A stretch of DNA of 64,000 bases from Adiantum capillus-veneris (taxonomy: Eukaryota; Streptophyta; Polypodiopsida; Polypodiales; Pteridaceae). Shown piece by piece: positions 1 to 10,555 of the stretch. The DNA lies in assembly GCA_014529385.2 (NCBI GenBank), contig CM043960.1, positions 72,801,910-72,865,909 of the forward strand, read 5' to 3'. The translations under genes and the position numbers were made by a program. The notes under the pieces are model-generated. The model was not told the origin of the DNA. It ran no database searches and saw only the letters and a program-made list of their open reading frames with translations. Position 1 is the first letter of the stretch, and each line of letters begins with the position of its first letter.

Positions 1-936
1 CGCCAGCACGTGCTCCAGAATCCCAACGCTAGCTTCCTCTGCTGCTCGCGGCGTACTCCGAAACTGAACGCTGGCTTACCCTTTTATAGGGTTGGCACCC
101 GACGGGAATAGAGGCCCAAAAAGCAGAGCTTGGCGCTCCTAGAGAGAGGAGAGAGAAAATCGTTGGGCTTGGCGCTTTCTAGAGAGAGGAGAGAGAGATC
201 GCAAATCGCCCCCCCCCCCTCTCTGCGTAGCTTTTTTTTAACGCTAGCCTTTTTTTTTTTAGTGGCTTGCTTTATTTTATTAATAAAGGCCTGGTCACTT
301 AACCCCCCCCCCCCCCCCTCTGCGTAGCTTTTTTTTAACACTAGCCTTTTTTTTTTAGTGGCTTGCTTTATTTTATTAATAAAGGCCTGGTCACTTAAAA
401 GTGACCGGCCATTTAATAAAATAAAGTGTGAACCTGTTCAAACTTTAAAAACTCACTTAGTTAGTGAAAGCAATGCTACACAAACACATTCCAGGCGTCC
501 CCGGGTGCAGGACACAACACAGATGCAATGCAGAAACAGACTCCTCGCGGGAAAACATCTGTCCTCCCGCGACTGTTTCTGCTTTTCGTAAAAAGCTTCA
601 TTGAACCCATCTTTATTCTTGTGCTTGCGTTCTTACGCGTATTTTCTTACTCAGTTCGGATTTCCTCCTTAGCCTACGGGATGCCCCCTTACTGATGCAC
701 CCGTCACCCATCATGTGACGCATCAAGGGCACTCGTAACCCGGCCCTTTCCACCGAACTTACGGAAACTCCTTCGCGATGTTTACTGTCACCCATCAAAT
801 GACACATCCAGAGTTGTCCGTTCTTGATGGCAGTTCCTGTAGCTACAATCTTTTAATAGTTCTTAGTGCACACAATAAAATATCCTAAAAAAGAGATTAA
901 TCATTAAAAAATAAGAAAATAGTCCAATTAGCAACA
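1..936 (-). repeat. 3' LTR of element 1 (partial)
   Basis: Homologous to 5430-6279. Its element-5' end is at 936, where TGTTGCTAATTGG (minus strand) follows a purine-rich tract at about 937-955. The distal part is cut off by the window start. It contains poly-C runs near 209-217 and 303-318 and repeated AGAGAG stretches. Confidence 0.9.
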
Positions 937-956
937 TCCCTCTGGCTTCTAAACAG

Positions 957-1271
957 TTACCTCAATTGTAGTGCTTGGACATATACCTCCAATATCTCGA
1001 GATAAGCTGCTAATTCCTCCTGTGTCATCCACTGAGCATCTAGATTCGAATAGTTCTTAAACTTAACCAAATACTTCCGTGTTATCTTTCCGGATTTGAG
1101 AGACCGCTTCTGATGACTTACTATCTGCTCCGGTTGGAGTATTTCTTCTGTTTCCTCAACCTTAGGAGGTTCCTCAGCACTAGGCTGGCTTGCAGGCGGT
1201 CCCACATACGGCCGGAGTAAACTGACATGGAAAATTATGGATCTTCCAATTAGGCGGTAGAGCGACATCAT
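957..1271 (-). pseudogene. Chromodomain tail of element 1 integrase, out of frame with integrase
   Basis: This is the C-terminal end of the chromovirus integrase. The conceptual protein carries a chromodomain core around residues 55-90 (KYLVKFKNYSNLDAQWM), with the aromatic and acidic residues typical of plant chromovirus chromodomains, thought to direct insertion by contacting chromatin marks. It is read in a different frame from the integrase ORF that overlaps it at 1180-1271, so a frameshift near 1250 uncouples the two. It ends just before the polypurine tract and 3' LTR. The ATG inside this ORF is not a real start, since the domain is normally fused to integrase. Confidence 0.8.
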
Positions 1272-2256
1272 TCACTCGCTCAGTGATCTTAAACGGCCCA
1301 TAATAACGGGTAGAAAGTTTTACCACTTTCCCCTTATGAGACGCTTGTTTCTTAAGTCTTGCCTTCTCAAATTTGAGTAAGACTAACTGTCCGACTGTTA
1401 AGTCGAGATTCCTTCTGTGCTTGTCTGCAGCTTTCTTATGCTTTTCCTGAGAGCGTAGAATAGCTCTCCTAATTTGCCAGTAGGCGGTGTCCAGATCCCG
1501 GACAAATTCATCTGCTGCAAAGGTCTTATCCTTAGTTAAAAGGATGGGTGGAAGCAAAGGCTTACCATAGAGAATCTCAAAAGGTGCTTTCCCCGTCGAT
1601 GAGTGTATGGTATTGTTATACGCATACTCGACAAGAGGCAAATATTTCTCCCAGTCAGATTGCCGGTCTGACACATAAGCTTTTAGCATATCCAATACTG
1701 TGGAATTGGCTATCTCACTTTGCCTGTCCGTTTGAGAATGGTAGGCAGATGAAAAATTCAGCTTTGTACCAAGATTATCCATCAAGGCATGCCAAAAATT
1801 TCTTGTCATGCGAGGATCTCGATCGCTCACAATAGACTTAGGCATTCCATGATGCTTAAAGATCTGTGCTAGAAAGACCCTAGCCATATGATCTGCTTTG
1901 ATCGTTTTCTTGACTGGTATAAAGTGTGCTTGCTTGCTAAACCTGTCCACAATGGTCCAGATCGCGTCATTTCCAGTCTGAGTTCTAGGGAGGTCCATGA
2001 TGAAGTCCATGGCAATACTTTCCCAAGGTTCATTAGGCACAGGCAAAGGTTGTAGCAACCCAGGCGTCTTATGCCGATCATACTTCACTTTTTGGCAAAC
2101 CAAGCATTCCCTGACATACTTATCAATGTTTTCTTTAAGGCTAGGCCAAAAGAAATACCTTTCCATTGCTAAGGTTGTATGGAGAATACCCCGATGACCC
2201 GCATAAGGCGAAGCGTGTGCTTCATCCATGATCTTCTTTCTTAATGGTTCCACCAC
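1180..2256 (-). pseudogene. Ty3 integrase of element 1
   Basis: The integrase joins element cDNA to host DNA. Visible parts in order are the HHCC zinc-binding module (HRGILHTTLAMERYFFWP, then CLVCQKVKYD), the catalytic core with aspartates in MDFIMDLP and IVSDRDPR, the glutamate in the stretch after HSQTDRQSE, and the C-terminal segment with YYGPFKI. One in-frame stop at about 2263-2265 separates it from RNase H, although these are normally one polyprotein. The C-terminal 20 or so residues are out of frame, and the chromodomain continues in another frame. It is therefore a nearly complete but inactivated domain. Confidence 0.9.
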
Positions 2257-2265
2257 ATATATGGC

Positions 2266-3231
2266 CTAATGATGGTAGAGATAACCGTCCCGGATGGAAT
2301 AGGGAAACTCATTCTCTCCACGATGTAGCTTTCCCCAAATGGTGGAGAAGTCTGGATCATTCGGATACAAATCCGGTAGTGCTTCTAATTCTTGGTGATA
2401 CACCGAAGTGATAGTGTTCACCCTTGGCCGCCTAGACAATGCGTCTGCAACTACATTCTTACTCCCAGCCGTGTGAAGGATCTGGAAGTGAAACATAGAC
2501 AAAAAGTTTGCCCATCTCATCTGCTTCTCAGATAGTTTCCTTTGCGTAAGAAAGTACCGCAAACTCTGGTGATCAATTTTGATCACAAAATCCGCTCCTA
2601 GAAGATAGTGCTTCCAGTTGGATAAGGCGTGAATCACAGCCGAGAGTTCCTTTTCGTAGATTGATGCATCCTTAAGCCGTCTGCTTTTGTATGCCACTGC
2701 ATGGCCTTCTTGGTTTAACACTGCTCCGATGCAATCACCTGAAGCATCGCAATGAACCTCAAATGGTTTCCTTAAGTCATGCACTATCAGAATAGGTCCA
2801 TGGCTTAGCAAGTACTTGAGCCAATCAAAAGCTTTTTGTTGTCTCGATCCCCATCTGAAAGGAAGCTTCTTCTTTGTCAAATCATGAAGTGGTCCTGCTA
2901 CATGAGCAAATCCTCGGACAAACCTTCGATAATATGAACATAATCCCAGAAAGCTACGTACATCATGTACCGTAGTGGAAATAGGCCAATCTTCTACCGC
3001 TCGGATCTTGGCAAGATCCATACTCACTCGATTGTGAGAGACTATATGGCCGAGATAGTGTATCTCAGAGAGAAAGAACTCGCTCTTCTTTGCATTCACA
3101 TGCAACTCATGCTTTCGCAATTCTTGAAACACTAAGTCCAAGTGCTTCCGATGTTCCTCTTCTGACTTAGAGAAGATGAGTATGTCATCAAAGAATACCC
3201 CCATGATCAAAAGTGAGGGTCTTTTCCACAT
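2266..3231 (-). pseudogene. C-terminal RT half and RNase H of element 1
   Basis: The conceptual protein begins shortly before the RT catalytic box VFFDDILIFS, followed by RT motifs LGHIVS and FLGLCSYYRRFVRGFA. RNase H follows, with VHCDASGDCIGAVL, a glutamate in YEKELSAV, KIDHQSLRYFL and the ADALSRRPR end motif. The N-terminal half of RT, carrying the first catalytic aspartate and template-grip motifs, is absent: the protease at about 3300 is followed almost directly by the region just before the FFDD box. The element therefore cannot encode a working polymerase. The apparent start ATG is internal to what should be a polyprotein. Confidence 0.9.
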
Positions 3232-3290
3232 AATCGGGAATAGGTGTCATGTGAAAGTGCCATGGCATACCCAAGATGATATCACATCCC

Positions 3291-4877
3291 TCAGAGTGCC
3301 ATCAAAAATGATTCGCGGTCCTTGTACTCGCCAATCCGAAGATTGAGCTGTCCTTGCACGGGAGTTGCATTGGTTGTCAACCCCTCGAATGCCGATCCGG
3401 ATGTAACCGGTGTGCCAAGCTGAGCCAGTGTGAGGCACAATCGTTCCGCAGTATCCAGGGAGATGAAGTTATCCGTGGATCCTGGATCATAAAGAATGAG
3501 TACTCGCTGGATGTTCAAAGACCCCCAGTCCTTCAGAAGTTGACGCTTCCCTTTCTCTGTTTCTGTGTTTCCTTGAACATCTGGAATTGAGTTCGAGCTT
3601 GGTGGTGCGGGTTCCTTCCTTGCTTTCTCTTGCCTCGTAGAGGCTTGTTCTTGCCATTGCTGCTTTAGCGGGCAATCCGGTTTCATATGTCCTTTCTCGC
3701 CACAGTAAAAGCATCTTCCTTCCTCTCTGAAAGTTTGAAGTTGAGTAGGAGAAAGATACTTAGTTCGCTTGCCAATGCCCTCTGGCTTCTTAGAATGATC
3801 ATCATCCCTAGATGGAGGACGTTTTCTTCCTTGGCCCCCTTGGTCATCGTAGACCCCTCTTTGTCTTGCACGGTAAGTGCTATGCTCCATCTTTCTGGGC
3901 GTCCCAGTTGAGTGCAAATCTTCAGCAATGATTGCTGACTCCATCATCCTTTGAAGAGTATCATGCGGATACACCTTCATACTCTTTCGAAGCTGCGGTT
4001 GGAGATCCGCTTCGAACTTTCGTTTCTTTTCCTCCTCGGCAATCTTCATGAAGGGAGTGACCTTCAGAAGAACCGACCAATACTTGTCCACATAAGTCGT
4101 TACTCTTTCATGTTCCTTCTGGGCAAGCCAGTCCCATTCCTTCCGTATGTCCTGCTCTAAGTCAGGTGGAAGAAATTGTTCATACAATTCAGATTTGAAG
4201 CTCTCCCAAGTTCTGGCCTGAGAACCTTCCAGAATCTTGGCTAACCACCAATTACTTGCCGTTTCCTTGAGGTGCATCCCCACATGGCGTAATTTGGATT
4301 TTTCTGTGAAGTGCCCATTGGTAAAGGCGACTTCAAACTGTCTGATGAAGGACAGTGCTTTGGAGATGTCTCTCCGTCCGTTGTAAGTTTCGAACTTGAT
4401 GTCCTTGTCGCCCGATTTGAAGACTCTCATGAGATGTTGAGACTTGCGACCATGCTTCTTGAATCGAGGCTTATCTTTAGGTTGATGTAGGGTAGTGGCA
4501 CTAGTAGCGGCTTCCTTCTTCTGACGAGATGATCGAGAAGTAGAGGTATAATCAGGAGAGTAAGATGGAGAGGAGATAGAGATGTCCTTGCTCTCGTCTA
4601 GCAAAGAGAACGCTTTTTCTTGGCCTTTCCTTGAAGTAGGCCGTTCATTCCGATCCGAAGATCCTTTGTGCACCTCGGCACGTTCTTCTTCTCTTGCCTC
4701 CTGTGGTCTCACGCCAACAGTGTTGTCTGGATGCTTGACTGCATCAGTTCCATTCGTTTTCTTCATTCCGCCCAAAAGCTTTTGGACGTCTGGCAACAGT
4801 AAGATTTGTTGCAACTCCGCAAGCTGAGCTTGCACTTGTTGAAGCTCCTCTTCAACGCTTCTCCCTTGGCTCGACAT
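3291..4877 (-). CDS. Gag-protease ORF of element 1
   Basis: This 528-residue open frame is intact. It starts at the ATG at 4877, about 60 bases inside the primer binding site, which is the usual place for gag. Residues 1-130 are polar and partly coiled-coil (EEELQQVQAQLAELQQ). The capsid region lies near 160-320 (FIRQFEVAF, NWWLAKI, ERVTTYVDKYW). A CCHC zinc knuckle near residues 388-402 reads CFYCGEKGHMKPDC and binds the genomic RNA. The last 80 residues hold a retropepsin-like segment with the active-site box LYDPGSTDNFI; DPGST replaces the usual DTGA or DSGA, so activity is doubtful. The frame ends where the protease is cut off by the RT deletion. Confidence 0.9.
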   Translation of the reverse strand: MSSQGRSVEEELQQVQAQLAELQQILLLPDVQKLLGGMKKTNGTDAVKHPDNTVGVRPQEAREEERAEVHKGSSDRNERPTSRKGQEKAFSLLDESKDISISSPSYSPDYTSTSRSSRQKKEAATSATTLHQPKDKPRFKKHGRKSQHLMRVFKSGDKDIKFETYNGRRDISKALSFIRQFEVAFTNGHFTEKSKLRHVGMHLKETASNWWLAKILEGSQARTWESFKSELYEQFLPPDLEQDIRKEWDWLAQKEHERVTTYVDKYWSVLLKVTPFMKIAEEEKKRKFEADLQPQLRKSMKVYPHDTLQRMMESAIIAEDLHSTGTPRKMEHSTYRARQRGVYDDQGGQGRKRPPSRDDDHSKKPEGIGKRTKYLSPTQLQTFREEGRCFYCGEKGHMKPDCPLKQQWQEQASTRQEKARKEPAPPSSNSIPDVQGNTETEKGKRQLLKDWGSLNIQRVLILYDPGSTDNFISLDTAERLCLTLAQLGTPVTSGSAFEGLTTNATPVQGQLNLRIGEYKDRESFLMAL

Positions 4878-4934
4878 GGTTCTTCCCGTTCTTCCCGGAA
4901 TTGTCCTTCTTTGCAGAGACAGAGAGGAGTCCGA

Positions 4935-4946
4935 GCTCTGATACCA
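4935..4946 (-). other. Primer binding site of element 1
   Basis: On the minus strand the LTR end TGTGACA is followed after one base by TGGTATCAGAGC, which matches the 3' end complement of plant initiator methionine tRNA, the usual primer for plant Ty3 elements. Confidence 0.9.
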
Positions 4947-4947
4947 C

Positions 4948-6279
4948 TGTCACAAAACGGGAGCGTACACGAGCACTCAGAAAATCTGAAAATTATAATT
5001 CTTTGAAAACATGAGAGAAGGGAGAAGATCGACACAGTATTGGGGACCAGAAGATGGGCTGGTCCCCCCCCGTTAAGAGTATTCTTTTATTCAGGGAGAA
5101 TTCTTATACAAGCACGAGAACCCGAGGAAACCCCTCCGTTCTGTAATCTTAGACTCGAAGGTCGTGCTTTCCCATAAAGGGCTTGGGCACAAGGCCGTTC
5201 CTTTCTGTAAAGGACTTAGGCGCGAAGCCATGCTTTCCCGTAAGGGACTTAGGCGTGAAGCCGTACTTCCCGTAAAGGGCCTTCCCGTAAGACGGGAGAT
5301 TCCTGCAAAACAAACCACACAAAGCAACAATTCTCAATGCGTATCGACACCTTATACCTGTCGCTCCTTGCTCGGAGAATCGACCTCCGTACTCAGTCGT
5401 CACGCGAACACTTGCAAATTTTGTCGCCATCATGTGCTTCAGAATCCCAGCGGCTAGCTTCCTCTGCTGCTCCCGACGTACTCAGAAACTGAACGCTGGC
5501 TTACCCTTTTATAGAGTCTGGCACCCGGCGGGAATAGAGGCCCAAAAAGCAGAGCCTGGCGCTCCTAGAGAGAGGAGAGAGAAAATCGCTAGGCTTGGCG
5601 CTTTCTAGAGAGAGGAGAGAGAGAGAGAGAGAGATCGCAAATCAGCCCCCCCCCCCCCCCTCTGCGTAGCTTTTTTTTAACGCTGGCGTTTTTTTTTTGA
5701 GTGGCTTGCTTTATTTTATTAATAAAGGCTTGGTCACTTAAAAGTGACCGGCCATTTAATAAAATAAAGTGTGAACCTGTTCAAACTTTAAAAACTCACT
5801 TAGTTAGTGAAAGCAATGCTACACAAACACATTCCAGGCGTCCCCGGGTGCAGGACACGACACAGATGCAATGCAGACACAGACTCCTCGCGGAAAAACA
5901 TCTGTCCTCCTGCGACTGTTCCTGCTTTTCGTAAAAAGCTTCATTGAACCCATCTTTATTCTTGTGCTTGCGTTCTTACGCGTATTTTCTTACTCAGTTC
6001 GGATTTCCTCCTTAGCCTACAGGATGCCCCCTTACTAATGCACCCGTCACCCATCATGTGACGCATGAGGGGCACTCGTAACCCGGCCCTTTCCACCGAA
6101 CTTACGGAAACTCCTTCGCGATGTTCACCGTCACCCATCAAATGACACATCAGAGTTGTCCGTTCTTGATGGCAGTTCCTGTAGCTACAATCTTTTAACA
6201 GTTCTTAGTGCACACAATAAAATATCCTAAAAAAGAGATTAATCATTAAAAAAATAAGAAAATAGTCCAATTAGCAACA
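4948..6279 (-). repeat. 5' LTR of element 1
   Basis: LTR of 1332 bp bounded by TG at 6279 and CA at 4948 in element orientation. It contains about four 33-bp tandem repeats (about 5163-5294), a C-rich block, poly-C at about 5646-5660 and AGAGAG runs. A block near 5025-5070 containing GGGGACCAGAAGATGGGC is shared with the LTR of element 3, so the two families are related. Confidence 0.92.
5163..5294. repeat. 33-bp tandem repeat inside the element 1 LTR
   Basis: Four units start near 5163, 5196, 5229 and 5262, each resembling CGTGCTTTCCCGTAAGGG followed by ACTTAGGCG. The exact 33-bp spacing is seen directly. Function is unknown; such repeats in LTRs can act as enhancers. Confidence 0.75.
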
Positions 6280-7922
6280 TAGACAGAGATCAGTTGACTT
6301 CCTCTACATCTGGAGAAGCGGGAAGAGATCACGAAGAAGATTCACGCGAGGAGTACGGCCTGCCTCGGCCTACTCATGCGGAGCTTGAAGAGATGGAGCG
6401 TCGGCAATTGATCGACAATGCAGCAAAGATGATGTTAAATTTTGTGAAGGACCCGAAATTTGCAAAATTTATGACCCATACCTTCTTCGACGAAGTGCAC
6501 GCGCAGTGGCGGCAAACCACAGAAACACCCCTCAAACCGGCACTCAAGAAACCTCCTACTCCAAGGATGTTTACTGAGCAAGAATTAGAAGAGGTGGTTG
6601 ATGCACGGATTTCTCAGCTTTTTGACGCACATAACAAAATTGAAAAGCACGACAAAAAGCAGAAGAAAAGAATTGACTTCGCGGGTTATTTGGGTCGTCA
6701 ATCTGCTTTTGACTTGGCAAGAAAGCAAAAAAAGCATGTCACATTTGAAGGAATATCCAGTTCTTCTTCTTCCTCTTCTGACATTTCTTCTAGATTTTCT
6801 GACTCTAGCGAAGAAGACAAAAGGGAAAAAGCGAAGCAAAAAGCAAAGTTGCAGAAAGGGCAAGAAAAAGGCAAAGAAGTCTAAATCTCGCCCAGTTTCG
6901 GACAGTTCTACAGAAGACTGTCTTCGGATAGTTCGGAGTCCGATGATAGTAAATTTTATGCAAGGAAGAAGAATTTTTACAAAGCCAACCAATATGACTT
7001 TCTGGAAGATAAAAGCAAGAAAGTCCGAGAGTCTAAAGAAGGTGGACAGTCAATTAAATTTGACAGGTTTTCTGGATTTCGAGATGCTTCGAAGGCTTTG
7101 GCCTTCATACAGCAGTTTGACATAGCTTTCTTTGGAGGGCGTTACTCAAAGCACTTCAAGATCCGGAGGGCTACCTCTTACTTCAGGGAAAATGCTCAAA
7201 CTTGGTGGTCCACCCTACTATTGAACAAGAAAGCGCCAGCCATTTAAAAGGCTTTTTATTTCTGCCTGGTTGACTTGGGAGTACGAACGTGACATACGAA
7301 CTGCTTGGAATCATCTTCGGATGATCAAGAGAGATTCATTGGACGCATATTGCGAGAGATTCTGGAGCTCTTTTCTACCAGCCTCTTCATTTAAGAAGAT
7401 CTCGTTCAAAGAGCAGATTGAGCGGTTTACCTTGGGACTTCCTACAGAGATCCGAGATCACTGCTTAGAGCAAAAGTCAGATTCCATTCAGGAATTGATG
7501 AGTCATGTGAAACGGGGTTTTGCCATTCATTCAGGCAGTTTGACCTACCCCACAGATGAAATCATGATGCAAAGGACCGAACAGACTTCAAACAATGAAC
7601 GTAGAAAGAGAAAGAGCAACCCACAAAAGAAAGAAAAGGATACACGACCCAAGCTTACTCTTCAAGAGAGAGCTCTCTACATCAAAGAGGGGAAGTGCTT
7701 TGGATGCGAGGAAATTGGGCATATCTCCGCGAAGTGCCCTAAAAAGGCACTGAAAGAACAAAACAACAAGGATGAAGACAGCCATGAGGGTTCGAAAGCA
7801 ACTGAGGAACGTGGACAAAAAGGCAAGATGAAAGCAGGACTGGTTCCAGATTGCAATGGGTATTGACCCAAGCACGATTGACGAGAGTACAGAACTTTGC
7901 CGAGCTTGGAGCAAAGTGAAAG
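6280..7922 (+). pseudogene. Gag of element 4, frameshifted
   Basis: Gag is recognisable across three frames. The first stretch (6294-6884) is a charged N-terminal region with a serine run and lysine-rich tail. The capsid follows at about 7040-7460, with motifs resembling element 1 (FRDASKALAFIQQFDIAF, and a WW pair at about 7205-7210), and a CCHC knuckle lies at about 7699-7740 (CFGCEEIGHISAKC). Stops and frameshifts near 6884 and 7245 break it. It runs up to the GAAAG target duplication at 7918-7922, beyond which the frame resumes as protease at 18905. Confidence 0.85.
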
Positions 7923-8219
7923 TGTCACGTGCACATCTAACCCTATGTGTGCGTGGACAAGCTACTTCATGACAAGGGTTCAGTTCAGTTCAGTCAGTCT
8001 AGAATAGGAAGTGATCTCGCACTTTTGTGAGGCTGTTCGCAGACCGAGCATGTCCAGACACTTAGAGTAGATGCATATCCTTTGGTTGCACACAGCATGA
8101 TCATCAGATTTCCATTAGAACCCATCAGTAGCATGTTTATAGTGCATAGACCTATTTTCCCTATTTTGACATTTTTCACTTATTATTTTTAAGTGACTTT
8201 TATTGGGAACTGGGTAGGG

Positions 8220-8590
8220 CATAAATATAGAAACCTAGCGCTAGCACTTTCTGGCAGAAGAGGCAGCAGGAGCCAAGGTTCAACAGGCACCTTCTCAGCA
8301 AGACTCCCCACATCAACAGAGCTAGCATTTTTGCATCTGCAAAGCCTAGCGTTTTCAGCCATCCCCCAAGCTTGGCATTTTTGCATTGCAGTTCAGCCTC
8401 CACATTGGCCAGAAGCAGAAGAGGCAGCAGGAACCAAGGTTCAACAGGCACCTTCTCAGCAAGACTCTCCACATCAACAGAGCTAGCGTTTTTGCATCTG
8501 CAAAGCCTAGCGTTTTCAGCCATCCCCCAAGCTTGGCGTTTTTGCATTGCAGTTCAGCCTCCGCATTGGCAGGCACAGTAGGACCTAGAG
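8220..8590 (+). repeat. Internal duplication in the family B solo LTR
   Basis: A block of about 180 bp containing GAGGCAGCAGGAGCCAAGG and AGCCTAGCGTTTTCAGCC occurs twice in tandem, with matching points near 8258/8419, 8323/8483 and 8500. It is rich in the recurring word AGCGTTTT. It helps explain why this LTR is longer than the relatives near 45 and 48 kb. Confidence 0.75.
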
Positions 8591-8899
8591 TTTTGCAGCA
8601 GGATCAAAGATCAGCCCTAGCGTTAGCAAATTTCCACCGCAAGACAGTTTTCAGCCCTAGCGTTTTTGCATCAGCATAGCGTTTTGCAGATTCACCGCGA
8701 CGGAACACCAAGAAGATCAGCGTTTTCAGTTTTCAGCAGTCAGACATCGCAGAAGAAGTCCCGAACCTCGCAGATCTCACCTTCCCGCAACATATCCTCG
8801 TCGCACGGTCAGATCCAGCGAAGTTTGCAGTTTCAGCCCAGAAAACACAGATTTCAGCATCTGCGTTTTCAGCGCGTCGTCGTCGTCGACATCGTCATA

Positions 8900-8904
8900 G
8901 AGTC
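8900..8904. repeat. Target-site duplication of element 3 (left copy)
   Basis: GAGTC immediately precedes TGTTGCG; the same five bases occur at 18544-18548 directly after the other end of the element. Confidence 0.9.
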
Positions 8905-9200
8905 TGTTGCGAAATTGGCTTTATCTGATAGGAAAATAATTCTAAATGAATTCTTGGATTTATAAGTGAGAGGGTTTTCTCGCTTCGACCACCAGGAAAA
9001 AAATAATTCTAAATGAATTATTGGAATTTTAAGAGAGAGGGTTTTTTTCACTGGAGACATCCGAGTACAGAGTATTCCTAGTGTGTCATTCAAAGTAATG
9101 ACGGGAGCACTAAGAACGGGAATAACTGTAAGGCCACCAAGAACAGGTACTTATGATGCGTCACATCGGATGGGTGACAGGGAGCATCGGAAAGAAGTAT

Positions 9201-10555
9201 ACCTAGATGAATCCAGGATATACCCGGATTCACCCTTGAAGGAAAGTGCAAGCTATAGACTCATGGTAGTCACCCACGAGACAATATAACCATCAGCTCC
9301 ATCATGCATAGTATTGACTAAATACCACGACATCCCCACTAACGTCGTCAGTGCCCAATAGTGGGTGTAGAACTAGGTACAAACATATGCTCCCAAACAC
9401 AACACACACCACACGCACACACATGAGCATACATCAACACAAAGTTCAGCGTGCTGAGTTTCTGTCATGACTCCGGAGATCAAGGGCAGACTCAGCCATA
9501 ATGAAGCCTAGCACTAAGAGAAGAGTTAAATTGGAAAAATTAGCACAAAAGAAAAGGTAGTTGATAGGGCATAAGCACCACAAAAGATAGAAAGAATTAG
9601 CACAATATCAAATGGTCGTAACTCGGACAAAAACTTCACAATGTGAGGTCTACATGTCCGCTATACGACTAAAAAATATACCTAGATGAATCCAGGATAT
9701 ACCCGGATTCACCCTTGAAGGAAAGTGCAAGCTATAGACTCATGGTAGTCACCCACGAGACAATATAACCATCAGCTCCATCATGCATAGTATTGACTAA
9801 ATACCACGACATCCCCACTAACGTCGTCAGTGCCCAATAGTGGGTGTAGAACTAGGTACAAACATATGTTCCCAAACACAACACACACCACACGCACACA
9901 CATGAGCATACATCAACACAAAGTTCAGCGTGCTGAGTTTCTGTCATGACTCCGGAGATCAAGGGCAGACTCAGCCATAATGAAGCCTAGCACTAAGAGA
10001 AGCGTTAAATTGGAAAAATTAGCACAAAAGAAAAGGTAGTTGATAAGTGCAAGCTATAGACTCATGGTAGTCACCCACGAGACAATATAACCATCAGCTC
10101 CATCATGCATAGTATTGACTAAATACCACGACATCCCCACTAACGTCGTCAGTGCCCAATAGTGGGTGTAGAACTAGGTACAAACATATGTTCCCAAACA
10201 CAACACACACCACACGCACACACATGAGCATACATCAACACAAAGTTCAGCGTGCTGAGTTTCTGTCATGACTCCGGAGATCAAGGGCAGACTCAGCCAT
10301 AATGAAGCCTAGCACTAAGAGAAGCGTTAAATTGGAAAAATTAGCACAAAAGAAAAGGTAGTTGATAGGGCATACGCACCACAAAAGATAGAAAGAATTA
10401 GCACAATATCAAATGGTCGTAACTCGGACGAAAACTTCACAATGTGAGGTCTACATGTCCGCTATACGACTAAAAAATATACCTAGATGAATCCAGGATA
10501 TACCCGGATTCACCCTTGAAGGAAAGTGCAAGCTATAGACTCATGGTAGTCACCC
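9201..10555 (+). repeat. 479-bp tandem repeat array inside element 3 LTR
   Basis: Unit 1 is 9201-9679 (479 bp, starting ACCTAGATGAATCC). Unit 2 (9680-10045) lacks its last 113 bases or so. Unit 3 (10046-10480) lacks the first 45. Unit 4 (10481-10555) is only the beginning and runs directly into plastid DNA. Units differ at only a few positions. A core of about 190 bp recurs at 43811-44000. Each core contains CCCACTA and TAGTGGG separated by 17 bases, which could form a hairpin, followed seven bases later by CTAG. No coding potential was recognised. Confidence 0.92.

Larger units (their letters stand above)
1..6279 (-). mobile_element. Ty3/gypsy chromovirus (element 1), 3' LTR cut by window edge
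   Basis: LTR retrotransposon read on the minus strand in the order 5' LTR (4948-6279), primer binding site, gag-protease, partial RT with RNase H, integrase, chromodomain, polypurine tract, 3' LTR (1-936). Both LTRs begin TGTTGCTAATTGG in element orientation and share most of their sequence. The order RT, RNase H, integrase and the C-terminal chromodomain place it among plant chromoviruses. It is defective: the N-terminal half of RT is missing, one stop separates RNase H from integrase, and a frameshift precedes the chromodomain. It sits directly against the gag of element 4, so it probably inserted there. The base block after its right end is TAGAC, but the matching target duplication would lie outside the window. 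Confidence 0.93.

Noticed and set aside
9201-9679. SINE interpretation of the dispersed repeat
   Set aside because: No A and B box pair, no A-rich or simple-repeat tail, no target duplications found.
9201-10555. CRISPR-like array
   Set aside because: Units are 479 bp with no short repeat-spacer pattern, in a eukaryotic nuclear context.
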